Shown here piece after piece: positions 26,266 to 34,362 of a stretch of 64,000 nt of DNA. The stretch comes from Alphaproteobacteria bacterium (GTDB taxonomy: Bacteria; Pseudomonadota; Alphaproteobacteria; Micavibrionales; Micavibrionaceae), in NCBI GenBank assembly GCA_002401695.1, contig NVTV01000002.1, positions 434,001 to 498,000 of the forward strand. Reading direction: 5' to 3'. The translations under genes and the position numbers were made by a program. The notes beneath the pieces were generated by a model. The model made no database searches and was not told the DNA's origin. It was given only the letters and a program-made list of their open reading frames with translations. Within the stretch, counting starts at the first letter, position 1. Each line of letters starts with the position of its first letter.

Positions 26266-26681
26266 AAAAAATAGGGCTGCTGTTTTCTGCTGTTGTCATG
26301 TGCGTGTCTTTTCAGGTGCAGGCAAATGACAAATTGGATGCTTTCGCGCAGGATATTATTCATGTGTTTGCTTCCGGTGATATGAAACAATATATGGGAA
26401 TACTTCATCCCGATTGCCCCGCGCCCAATCCTGATCGCCTTGCATGGCAAATGTCAAAGACTTGGCTTGCCGATAAGGTGGATATCCGTTTTAAGGATGT
26501 AGCAGAATCATATGACCGCAAGAAACTTGATTTTGCGGTAGAGCCTGAGAGTGTTATTGGATTCCAGGTCTGGACGATTGATAGTGATGGTGAAAAGAGT
26601 GAACTTGTCACATCTTATCCAATTGCCACATATAAAACGGGCTTTAAAATTTTAGATTACCCGTGTTTTAAACCTAAATAA
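26262..26681 (+). CDS. Small exported protein inside the nuo cluster, unknown function
   Basis: The product has 139 residues with a typical signal peptide ([20 protein letters not shown] cleaved before NDK). The mature part is about 117 residues and has two Cys (HPDCPAP and DYPCFKP), which suits a disulfide-bonded periplasmic protein. The start overlaps the nuoD stop by four bases, which implies translational coupling with complex I. I do not recognise the family. Complex I has no known periplasmic accessory subunit of this kind in model alphaproteobacteria, so its role is open. Confidence 0.8.
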   Translation: MKKIGLLFSAVVMCVSFQVQANDKLDAFAQDIIHVFASGDMKQYMGILHPDCPAPNPDRLAWQMSKTWLADKVDIRFKDVAESYDRKKLDFAVEPESVIGFQVWTIDSDGEKSELVTSYPIATYKTGFKILDYPCFKPK

Positions 26682-26702
26682 TAATAACCAGTTGAAAATA
26701 TA

Positions 26703-27362
26703 ATGAAAAAGCCATTTGATTTACATGCAGACTATCAGCCGGAGAGTTTTGAATTCAACAAAACCTTTAAAAAAGCTGTGAAGGAAATGATTGCTCGCTA
26801 TCCAAAGGGAAAGCAGCAGTCCGCCGTTATGCCGCTGCTTGATTTAACGCAGCGTCAGGTCGCAGAAGAGGGCGCAAAGCAACACCCGCCCTATGGAGGA
26901 TGGATACCGCGCGCAGCAATGGATCATATTGCTGAATTGCTGGGTATGCATAAAGTTAAGGTCTATGAGGTCGCCAGTTTTTACTCCATGTATAATACTG
27001 CGCCTGTTGGAAAATATTTGGTGCAATGCTGTACCACCACGCCGTGTTGGCTGCGTGGCTCTGATAAAATCGTTGCGGCGACCACAAAACATTTGGGGAT
27101 CGGCATGGGGGAAACCACGGAGGATGGTAAATTTTCCCTTATGGAAGTTGAATGTTTGGGCGCATGTGTGAACGCACCAATGGTTCAGATAAACGATGAT
27201 TATTATGAAGATTTGACACCTGAGAACATGATGGCAGTTCTGGATACTCTGTCACAGGACATTCAAGCGACAGTCGGCTCTCAAACAGGACGTAGGGCCT
27301 CTATGCCAAGCTCAGGCCCCACAACAATGCAAGATCGTGCAAAGAAGGCGAAGGTTGTTTGA
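26703..27362 (+). CDS. nuoE: NADH-quinone oxidoreductase subunit E (cluster N1a)
   Basis: This 219-residue subunit of the NADH-dehydrogenase module has thioredoxin-like 2Fe-2S ligands in [12 protein letters not shown] and [11 protein letters not shown]. The N-terminal helical domain carries the [20 protein letters not shown] stretch. A Ser/Pro/Lys-rich tail of about 40 residues follows the iron-sulfur domain, as in other alphaproteobacteria. Its TGA overlaps the ATG of nuoF by one base. Confidence 0.97.
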   Translation: MKKPFDLHADYQPESFEFNKTFKKAVKEMIARYPKGKQQSAVMPLLDLTQRQVAEEGAKQHPPYGGWIPRAAMDHIAELLGMHKVKVYEVASFYSMYNTAPVGKYLVQCCTTTPCWLRGSDKIVAATTKHLGIGMGETTEDGKFSLMEVECLGACVNAPMVQINDDYYEDLTPENMMAVLDTLSQDIQATVGSQTGRRASMPSSGPTTMQDRAKKAKVV

Positions 27363-28642
27363 TGCTTAATGATAAAGACAGAATATTTACAAATCTCTAT
27401 GGCTGGGAGAGTTTTACTCTCAAGGCTGCGCAAAAACGTGGGGATTGGGATAATACTAAAGCGATTCTTAAAAAGGGCCGCGAATGGATTATTGACGAAA
27501 TGAAGGCATCAGGCTTACGTGGTCGCGGTGGTGCAGGTTTCCCAACAGGGCTGAAATGGTCGTTCATGCCCAAAGAGGTTGGCGATAAGCCACATTATTT
27601 GGTGATTAACGCGGATGAGTCGGAGCCGGGCACGTGTAAAGATCGTGATATCTTGCGCAATGATCCACATAAATTGATTGAAGGCGCACTGATTGCGGGC
27701 TTTGCGATGGGCGCGCATGCGGCCTATATTTACGTTCGTGGAGAGTTCTATAACGAGAGTTCCTCTCTTTCTGTAGCAATCCATGAGGCGTATGATGCGG
27801 GGCTGCTCGGTAAAAATGCGGCTGGATCGGGTTGGGATTTTGATATAATTGTGCATCGCGGTGCGGGCGCATATATTTGCGGTGAAGAAACCGCGTTGAT
27901 TGAATCAATTGAGGGTAAAAAAGGGCAACCTAGAAACAAACCACCTTTCCCTGCTATGGCGGGGCTGTATTCATGCCCAACCACTGTGAATAATGTGGAG
28001 ACGATTGCTGTTGTCCCGACAATTTTGCGCCGTGGAGGCTCTTGGTTCGCAGGGCTTGGTCGTGATGAGAAAAACGCAGGAACGAAGCTGTTTTGTATTT
28101 CTGGTCATGTCGTAAACCCCTGTAATGTTGAAGAAGAAATGGGCATTCCGTTAAAAGATCTGATTGAGAAACATTGCGGCGGTGTAATCGGTGGTTGGGA
28201 TAATTTATTGGCGATTATTCCAGGTGGGTCATCAACGCCGATGTTGCCCAAGGAAACATGCGATCATATCCGTATGGATTTTGATTCTTTGCGTGAGGTT
28301 GGTACAGGCCTTGGAACGGCTGGTGTCATTGTCATGGATAAATCCACTGATATTATTCAGGCAATTTGCCGTTTATCACAATTTTATATGCATGAGAGTT
28401 GCGGCCAATGCACACCATGTCGTGAGGGTACAGGCTGGCTTTGGCGGATGATGAAACGCATGGTGCAGGGCAATGCAACCGTTGACGAAATTGACCAACT
28501 ATTTGAAATAACAAAGGAAATTGAGGGGCAGACGATCTGCGCCCTTGGTGACGCGGCGGCATGGCCGGTTCAGGGCTTGATTAAGCATTTCCGCCCTGAA
28601 ATGGAAAAGCGCATCATGGAATACCGTAAAATGGCTGCGTAA
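27362..28642 (+). CDS. nuoF: NADH-quinone oxidoreductase subunit F (FMN, NADH, cluster N3)
   Basis: The 426-residue catalytic subunit oxidises NADH. It shows the nucleotide-binding [17 protein letters not shown], the FMN-site [31 protein letters not shown] and the N3 4Fe-4S ligands in [12 protein letters not shown] with a later Cys in [12 protein letters not shown] 27362 overlaps the nuoE stop. This is the last gene before a 5.7-kb interruption of the nuo cluster. Confidence 0.98.
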   Translation: MLNDKDRIFTNLYGWESFTLKAAQKRGDWDNTKAILKKGREWIIDEMKASGLRGRGGAGFPTGLKWSFMPKEVGDKPHYLVINADESEPGTCKDRDILRNDPHKLIEGALIAGFAMGAHAAYIYVRGEFYNESSSLSVAIHEAYDAGLLGKNAAGSGWDFDIIVHRGAGAYICGEETALIESIEGKKGQPRNKPPFPAMAGLYSCPTTVNNVETIAVVPTILRRGGSWFAGLGRDEKNAGTKLFCISGHVVNPCNVEEEMGIPLKDLIEKHCGGVIGGWDNLLAIIPGGSSTPMLPKETCDHIRMDFDSLREVGTGLGTAGVIVMDKSTDIIQAICRLSQFYMHESCGQCTPCREGTGWLWRMMKRMVQGNATVDEIDQLFEITKEIEGQTICALGDAAAWPVQGLIKHFRPEMEKRIMEYRKMAA

Positions 28643-28645
28643 ATA

Positions 28646-28969
28646 ATGGTTTTTATTATTACGGATATTTTAAATATTGACCCTTGTGCGTTAGAGTTCA
28701 GCGGCGAGGACAACGTTACCGTTTTTCCATCTGCGGCTTATGAAATTTTAGGCACATTAGACGGTAAAAAAATCGAGACGTATGGCGTTGTTTGGCAGAA
28801 CGATAATCAGTCGCCCGGTTGTTTCTTAAGTGAGGAGCTGGACGACTTTCTAAGCGAAAATCACGCAGACCTCTATACAGAAGCAGCCGCCCATAAAATA
28901 TCATCGCTTATCTTCCAAAAATTTATGGACGAAGATGTTGATTTACCCTTGGTTATTTGGGGTTTTTAG
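28646..28969 (+). CDS. Small protein of unknown function downstream of nuoF
   Basis: The 107-residue protein starts three bases after the nuoF stop, so it is probably translated from the nuo mRNA. It is acidic, with a Trp in a VVWQND strand and a final LVIWGF, and has no signal peptide or membrane segment. I do not recognise it. The tight spacing to nuoF and the reasonable codon pattern support a real gene. Confidence 0.55.
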   Translation: MVFIITDILNIDPCALEFSGEDNVTVFPSAAYEILGTLDGKKIETYGVVWQNDNQSPGCFLSEELDDFLSENHADLYTEAAAHKISSLIFQKFMDEDVDLPLVIWGF

Positions 28970-29015
28970 GCGTTTATTCTTTTGACATAACTTATAAGCT
29001 GAGCTATTCTGCCCC

Positions 29016-29756
29016 ATGGTTAAAGACATTAAAGATATTCAAAAAGAGGTGGAAACAGTGTTCAATGCGCGCGTTGATCATTGCGCTTTTATACGTCCAT
29101 TTGTACTTGAGGTTAAATTCGCGGAGCTCACAGATATCTTTGATACAAAAACCAAAGGTTATCCGAAAACTATGTTTCCAAAAGCCAAACGGTCTGAAAT
29201 TATTGCTTTGCAAGCCAGTGCGCCTGTTGTAATCCTGAGAAATTGTTATATTTCCTCTGCTGACGCAGAAAAGAATCTGAGTGATAATTTGTACGAAGAT
29301 CGTAAAATCGGGTCACATTTTTTCCATAAAGATTTTTTTGGCTTTGGTGGGGGAGAGGATGCGCCATCAACTGTCTTGTTTAATCCGTTGAATGTGCACC
29401 GTGATGCCCCAACATATTATGCGTTGGTTGACAGTGTCAAAGAGGCTGTTACAAAGTTGTCGAACACGCCATCATACAGCGGTGAGAGTCATAAATTAGG
29501 TTTTGAGGAGTTATCTGCCTATCAGTATATGTCTGCAGATTCTGATTTTCAAATCATGCATTTTGTAAATGCAACGTTAGGGCAGCAATTCACGCAGGTT
29601 GTTTTCGATCAAATAAAAGACGAGGACAAAATTTCGATTGATTGGAAAAAAGATGGGAATGTCGTTGTTTTGCACTCTAATTTTTCAGATGTTGCTCATG
29701 CACGTCCGGCTATGGGTGATAATATAAATAATATGTCGGCGATTGATCTGGTCTAG
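29016..29756 (+). CDS. Possible TauD/TfdA-like Fe(II)/2-oxoglutarate dioxygenase
   Basis: The 246-residue protein is not a confident family match. The arrangement of residues fits a TauD-type jelly roll: His104-x-Asp106 in SHFFHKDFFGF, a DAPTYYAL segment resembling the Asp-Thr strand that follows it, and distal His228 with Arg230 in VAHARPAMGD, 122 residues after the first pair. Those would be the iron ligands and the 2-oxoglutarate-binding Arg. It has no signal peptide. It follows nuoF and the small gene on the same strand and precedes a short gene with a similar C-terminal segment. The substrate is unknown. Confidence 0.5.
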   Translation: MVKDIKDIQKEVETVFNARVDHCAFIRPFVLEVKFAELTDIFDTKTKGYPKTMFPKAKRSEIIALQASAPVVILRNCYISSADAEKNLSDNLYEDRKIGSHFFHKDFFGFGGGEDAPSTVLFNPLNVHRDAPTYYALVDSVKEAVTKLSNTPSYSGESHKLGFEELSAYQYMSADSDFQIMHFVNATLGQQFTQVVFDQIKDEDKISIDWKKDGNVVVLHSNFSDVAHARPAMGDNINNMSAIDLV

Positions 29757-29797
29757 GTGATTTTGTTGTGATCGAAATAAATTATTAGAATGTTGTG

Positions 29798-30052
29798 ATG
29801 AGTATAAGCCAAAAACATGGTGATCCGCAGGCTCGGGTTGAAGACATATTCCAAAGATCTCTATCATCATGTACAAGGCAGGCGCCAACATATTTTTCTC
29901 TACCGGATGATCTTTTTAAAGAACTTTCAATCGAGGGAAAATTCTTGCGCACATGGCACAAAGATGTTGATACCGTCACCATGCACAGTAATGATGGGGC
30001 AAATTGTTACATGCTCGCGGGGCATCAACGACTGATGTTAACAATAAAATAA
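29798..30052 (+). CDS. Short protein resembling the C-terminal segment of its neighbour
   Basis: This 84-residue frame contains TWHKDVDTVTMHSNDG, which aligns with DWKKDGNVVVLHSNFS of the dioxygenase-like gene upstream (shared W-x-K-D, V and H-S-N). It has no iron-binding His-x-Asp motif of its own. It may be a fragment of a second copy or an independent small gene. No clear ribosome-binding site is present. It is convergent with purQ, 18 bases away. Confidence 0.35.
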   Translation: MSISQKHGDPQARVEDIFQRSLSSCTRQAPTYFSLPDDLFKELSIEGKFLRTWHKDVDTVTMHSNDGANCYMLAGHQRLMLTIK

Positions 30053-30070
30053 TGGCCTGTGATCTCTATC

Positions 30071-30871
30071 CTAGCTAGAAAAGTACGCCGCCGCATTCTT
30101 GAAGATTTGTAGACCGTCTGATTCATCTGATAAATTCACACCTTCGCGCTGCGCCGCATCCTTTATCTCATGATAGTCATCGCGTTGCCATGTGAACATA
30201 CCGCGTTCAGGGTGAGGCATTATCGCCAGGATACGACCTGTTTTGTCGGTCATTGCAGCAATGTCGTATACAGAGCCATTAGGGTTATGCGGGAATTCAC
30301 CCTCTGCCGCCGTGCCATCAGGCGTTACAAAACGCGCAGCAATTTGTCCGTTTTCTTTCAGAGCAGAGAGCGTATCGTCTTCCATCATGAAACGACCTTC
30401 GCCATGTGCCACAGGAATGTGCAGGCTGTCGATATCTTTAAGCCACGGAGAAGCACTCTCCACCGCTAAATCGATCCAGCGACATTGGTATCGTGCAGAG
30501 GCATTGTAAGTAACTGCGACATCGCGCTCCCCATACTCATTAAGGGCAGGGACAAGGCCGAGATTGACCAGTATTTGACAGCCATTACAAATACCAATGG
30601 TCAGCGTATCACGCGCCACAAACGCTTTCAGTGCATCCCAAAGGGCAAGCTTCATTTTCTGCGCAAACGCATTACCCGATCCGGTGTCATCACCATAAGA
30701 AAACCCACCGGGAATGGCGAGTATGTTATAGGCGCTCAGCGTATCAGGCTTTTCGATCAGATCGTTAATGTGAACAATATCACCCTCAACACCACTTTGT
30801 TCAAAAGCATGCAGTAACTCTTCTTCCGAATTCAGGCCATAGCCACTTAAAACGATTACTTTTGCTGACAT
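30071..30871 (-). CDS. purQ: Phosphoribosylformylglycinamidine synthase, glutaminase subunit
   Basis: PurQ supplies ammonia from glutamine for FGAM synthesis, step four of purine biosynthesis. The class I amidotransferase motif with the nucleophile Cys95 is GICNGCQ, and the catalytic His/Glu occur in IMPHPERGMF. The length of 266 residues exceeds the approximately 220-230 of the small PurQ found with PurS. It resembles the C-terminal glutaminase domain of the large fused PurL. It is read from the minus strand inside the nuo cluster, with a small membrane gene between it and purL. Confidence 0.95.
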   Translation of the reverse strand: MSAKVIVLSGYGLNSEEELLHAFEQSGVEGDIVHINDLIEKPDTLSAYNILAIPGGFSYGDDTGSGNAFAQKMKLALWDALKAFVARDTLTIGICNGCQILVNLGLVPALNEYGERDVAVTYNASARYQCRWIDLAVESASPWLKDIDSLHIPVAHGEGRFMMEDDTLSALKENGQIAARFVTPDGTAAEGEFPHNPNGSVYDIAAMTDKTGRILAIMPHPERGMFTWQRDDYHEIKDAAQREGVNLSDESDGLQIFKNAAAYFSS

Positions 30872-30872
30872 T

Positions 30873-31340
30873 TTATGTTCCGTTCTTAATATGGGCTTTA
30901 TATATTCGATCTTTCAAATCTTCAAATATATTATTTTTTATAAAGGATTTACGCTCTGGTAAAAACTGTATTTTCGAGCCAAATTTACTCTCTTTTACAA
31001 GTTCCAAGATAAGACATCCCGAGTAAGCACTATAACCAATATGCTTAATATCGTTAAGATGAATGATTTCTTGGGTTTTCCGTCTTTTTATTAGCAACGA
31101 GTCATTTTGATCTTCCACGTAATTTGCGTAGCCTAGATTACAGAAGAATCCGAATAATGTTGTTATAAACATTATAAAAATGTACATTTCCGAAAAGAAG
31201 ATATTAGCGCCTACATCTTTATATAATTGATTATGCAGGCTGATTAGAATGACAAGCCAAGCAAAGAATAGCACTGCGCCCATTCCTAAAAGGACTCGAA
31301 ATAAATACAGTAAGTATGAGGAAATTCGAATTCCTTGCAC
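30873..31340 (-). CDS. Two-helix membrane protein with a possible PH-like domain
   Basis: The 155-residue product starts at GTG one base after the purL stop and ends one base before the purQ frame, so all three are probably one mRNA. Two transmembrane helices (about residues 10-32 and 48-70) are followed by a soluble part with strands DSLLIKRR, EIIHLNDIKHIGY and CLILELVKE, a pattern like the bacterial PH-type domains of small membrane proteins. I do not recognise a specific family. No link to purine synthesis is known. Confidence 0.65.
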   Translation of the reverse strand: MQGIRISSYLLYLFRVLLGMGAVLFFAWLVILISLHNQLYKDVGANIFFSEMYIFIMFITTLFGFFCNLGYANYVEDQNDSLLIKRRKTQEIIHLNDIKHIGYSAYSGCLILELVKESKFGSKIQFLPERKSFIKNNIFEDLKDRIYKAHIKNGT

Positions 31341-31341
31341 T

Positions 31342-34257
31342 TTAATAATCCCTTAATGGCGCTTTGTATGCTTCATCTAATGTCTTAATGTCGAGTGTTA
31401 AGATGTCGCGAATAAGCAGATTTTCGCTATATGATACACTGCCGATATAATGGCAGTGTTCAAATCCTTTAAAGTTTCTTTCGAACGATTTTTTGTTCTT
31501 TGGCGCAACGGTAACGATGATACGGCCTGTGCTTTCGGAGAATAGCATTTTATCACTGCGTAATTCAAAGCCTGAAAGGTCGATATCCAGACCAAATTGC
31601 CCTGCAATCGTTTTCTTCGCCAATGTTACACCAAGGCCGCCATAACCAACCGCCAGCGCGGAAGAGATCAAGCAATCACGGCTTGCGCGGGCATAGAGTT
31701 TATAGAGGCGTAAATTCTGGTGCGCATCGGTTTCCGGCACGTTTGAGCCCAGATGCCCAAGCTCATCATAATATTCGGACGCACCAAGCTCATCCTTGGT
31801 TTCACCCAAGATGTAAACGCTGTCCCCTGCGGCTTTCGGCGCAAGAGATATAGAGTGCTTCGTATGTGGCATAATACCGATACTGGAAACCAGCAGAGTA
31901 GGCGGCGCAGAAATTTTAATCGCCTGACCGTTCTCGTCATAACCTTTAAAGTCGTTGAACATGCTGTCTTTGCCGGAGATAAATGGCGTTTGATATTTAA
32001 CGGCTATATCATAAATGGTTTCAACAGCGCGCTTAAGCTGGCCTAAACGCTCCGGCTCATCCGAAGAACACCAGCAGAAATTATCCAACAATGCGAGGCG
32101 AGAGAAATCAACACCCGCCGCAACCGCGTTACGCACCGCCATATCCATTCCTGCTGCGGCCATCGCCGCGGTATCAATATCACTGTAACGGGGAAATAAT
32201 CCTTGAGACAGCACAACGGCTTTCGGAGAATCCAGAGCAGGGCGCGTCACACTGACATCGCCATAAACGCGGCCTTTCCCTTGTAATGGGCCAAGCACAG
32301 CCGTGCCTTGAACGTTATGGTCATACTGCGTTGCGATGAATTCTTTTGAACAGATATTCAAACGCCCCAACATGGTCAGCATTGCGTCTTCGTAATTGTC
32401 AGGCTCCGCCAAATCAGGCTCCGCCTCGCCGCCGCGCGTGAATGTGGTGGTCAGCGGGGTTTCAGGGTTTCCGTCATGAAGAAAATCCATTTCAAGATCC
32501 ATAATCACATCATCATGCCATGATATTTTTGCACGTCCCGAATCGGTGTATGTGCCAATCACCGTTGCTTCAACGCCGCGTTTGGCGAAAAATGCGATCA
32601 GTTTATCTGTGTTTTCAGGGGGCACGGAAAAAGTCATGCGCTCCTGACTTTCAGAAATCCAGATTTCCCATGGAGACAAGCCCGGATATTTCAGTGGCAC
32701 TGTTTCAAGCTCTAAATGAAAGCCACCTGACCCTTCGGCCATTTCTCCGACAGAGGATGATAAACCGCCCGCGCCGTTATCTGTAATGGCGCTATACCAG
32801 CCAAAGTCGCGAATCTCTTTGATGATTGCGTCGGACATTTTCTTTTGCGTAATTGGGTCGCCAATTTGCACCGCCGTTGCGGGAGAACCTTCATCCAACG
32901 CAACTGATGAGAATGTCGCACCATGAATACCGTCCGCACCAACGCGCCCACCAGCGACAACGATTTTATCGCCGGGCTGCGCGCATTTTTCATGGGCTGG
33001 CTTACCGTTAATTTCACGCGGCATAAGGCCAATCGTGCCAACAAAGACCAGAGGCTTACCCGCAAAGCGATCATCAAAATACACAAACCCTGAAGGCGTT
33101 GGTATGCCAGAGCAATTGCCACCGGCTTCAACACCTGCAATAACGCCGTTCATAATATTGGAAGGCGGCAGAAGTGCATCTGTACATTTTGCATCACGGA
33201 AATAATTTGGCGTTTTACGCGGGTCAGCAAGGCAAAATCCATAGCGATTAACCACAGGCTTTGCGCCTTGACCAAAGCCCATACAATCGCGGTTTACACC
33301 AACAATACCTGTAATCGCACCACCAAAGGGGTCTAGCGCAGAAGGGGAGTTATGTGTTTCGACTTTATCTGTAATCAGGTAATTATCATCAAAAATAATC
33401 CCGCCCGCATTGTCGGAGAATACGGATACACAGATATCCTGATCGCCGCGTTCGGCACGTATTTCTTTGGTCGCCCGCTGAATATAATGCTTGTAGAGAC
33501 CCTTTGCTACATCATCAATTGGTGAAGCAAAAATCGTGTGTTTACAATGCTCTGACCAAGTTTGAGCCAGTGTTTCTAGCTCAATATCTGTGGCCTCGCG
33601 CCCTTCTTTTTTGAAGTACGCTTGTATGGCTTTTAGATATACGAGAGGCAGACCCAACGGCCCGCGCTTTGAACCATCAGCGTTTGGAATGCCATATTTA
33701 CTAAGGGTTTCCAGCGCCGCATCGTCTATATCAAGATTAACGTTATCGGCAATAACATCGTTTTGCTCCAATACGACTTTAGGAATAACAACATCCATTC
33801 CGCCGTCACGTGCGTATTCATCATTGCTCTTAATAGAGATGCGCTGAATTAATTTATTCGAAATGATCGCGGAGAGTTTTTCGATATCATCACGCTGCGC
33901 TTCGCCTTTGATAAGATATAAACGTGAGGAAAAGCATTCCTGATCCGCGTCATCATTATCATTTTGCGCGGAGAGCTTTAACAGCTCGGATGTCGTGTGT
34001 CCGACATTATCCGTAACACCGGGCAGAAAACCAATTTCCAGTGCCCAATCAAAATCTGTGGGTGTTTGATTTACTTTTTGGGTCACGGGGTTGGCCAAAC
34101 TCTGTGCAAAAGAATCTTTTTGCGCATCTACGCTGGCTGACGAATACACGTCAACGGCGCGGACACAGGCCTTTATCCCCATAGAATCAAGGGTTTTTTC
34201 GATCTGATGTGCCCGACCATCATCTTTATGGGCTAGAATTTCTATTCGAGTATGCAT
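31342..34257 (-). CDS. purL: Phosphoribosylformylglycinamidine synthase, large synthetase subunit
   Basis: The 971-residue subunit converts FGAR to FGAM using ATP and ammonia from PurQ. It begins with a PurS-like ferredoxin-fold segment (RIEILAHKDDGRAHQIEKTL), followed by a linker with TWSEHCKHTIF, then two AIRS-like halves with VETHNSPSALDPFGGA and SGKDSMFNDFKG. It lacks the glutaminase domain. This is the long type, equivalent to the first 970 residues of the 1,295-residue E. coli enzyme, with the glutaminase encoded separately. Typical alphaproteobacteria use a PurL of about 740 residues plus PurS and short PurQ, so this pair looks acquired. It lies antisense between nuoF and nuoG. Confidence 0.95.
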   Translation of the reverse strand: MHTRIEILAHKDDGRAHQIEKTLDSMGIKACVRAVDVYSSASVDAQKDSFAQSLANPVTQKVNQTPTDFDWALEIGFLPGVTDNVGHTTSELLKLSAQNDNDDADQECFSSRLYLIKGEAQRDDIEKLSAIISNKLIQRISIKSNDEYARDGGMDVVIPKVVLEQNDVIADNVNLDIDDAALETLSKYGIPNADGSKRGPLGLPLVYLKAIQAYFKKEGREATDIELETLAQTWSEHCKHTIFASPIDDVAKGLYKHYIQRATKEIRAERGDQDICVSVFSDNAGGIIFDDNYLITDKVETHNSPSALDPFGGAITGIVGVNRDCMGFGQGAKPVVNRYGFCLADPRKTPNYFRDAKCTDALLPPSNIMNGVIAGVEAGGNCSGIPTPSGFVYFDDRFAGKPLVFVGTIGLMPREINGKPAHEKCAQPGDKIVVAGGRVGADGIHGATFSSVALDEGSPATAVQIGDPITQKKMSDAIIKEIRDFGWYSAITDNGAGGLSSSVGEMAEGSGGFHLELETVPLKYPGLSPWEIWISESQERMTFSVPPENTDKLIAFFAKRGVEATVIGTYTDSGRAKISWHDDVIMDLEMDFLHDGNPETPLTTTFTRGGEAEPDLAEPDNYEDAMLTMLGRLNICSKEFIATQYDHNVQGTAVLGPLQGKGRVYGDVSVTRPALDSPKAVVLSQGLFPRYSDIDTAAMAAAGMDMAVRNAVAAGVDFSRLALLDNFCWCSSDEPERLGQLKRAVETIYDIAVKYQTPFISGKDSMFNDFKGYDENGQAIKISAPPTLLVSSIGIMPHTKHSISLAPKAAGDSVYILGETKDELGASEYYDELGHLGSNVPETDAHQNLRLYKLYARASRDCLISSALAVGYGGLGVTLAKKTIAGQFGLDIDLSGFELRSDKMLFSESTGRIIVTVAPKNKKSFERNFKGFEHCHYIGSVSYSENLLIRDILTLDIKTLDEAYKAPLRDY

Positions 34258-34362
34258 ATAATTATCAAGTAACTGTTGATCTTCATCGTCGCGCAGATTA
34301 AATAGTAGTCCGAGATATAATTCAATACTCTAATTTACCGATTAACGCGGAAATAGAAACAA

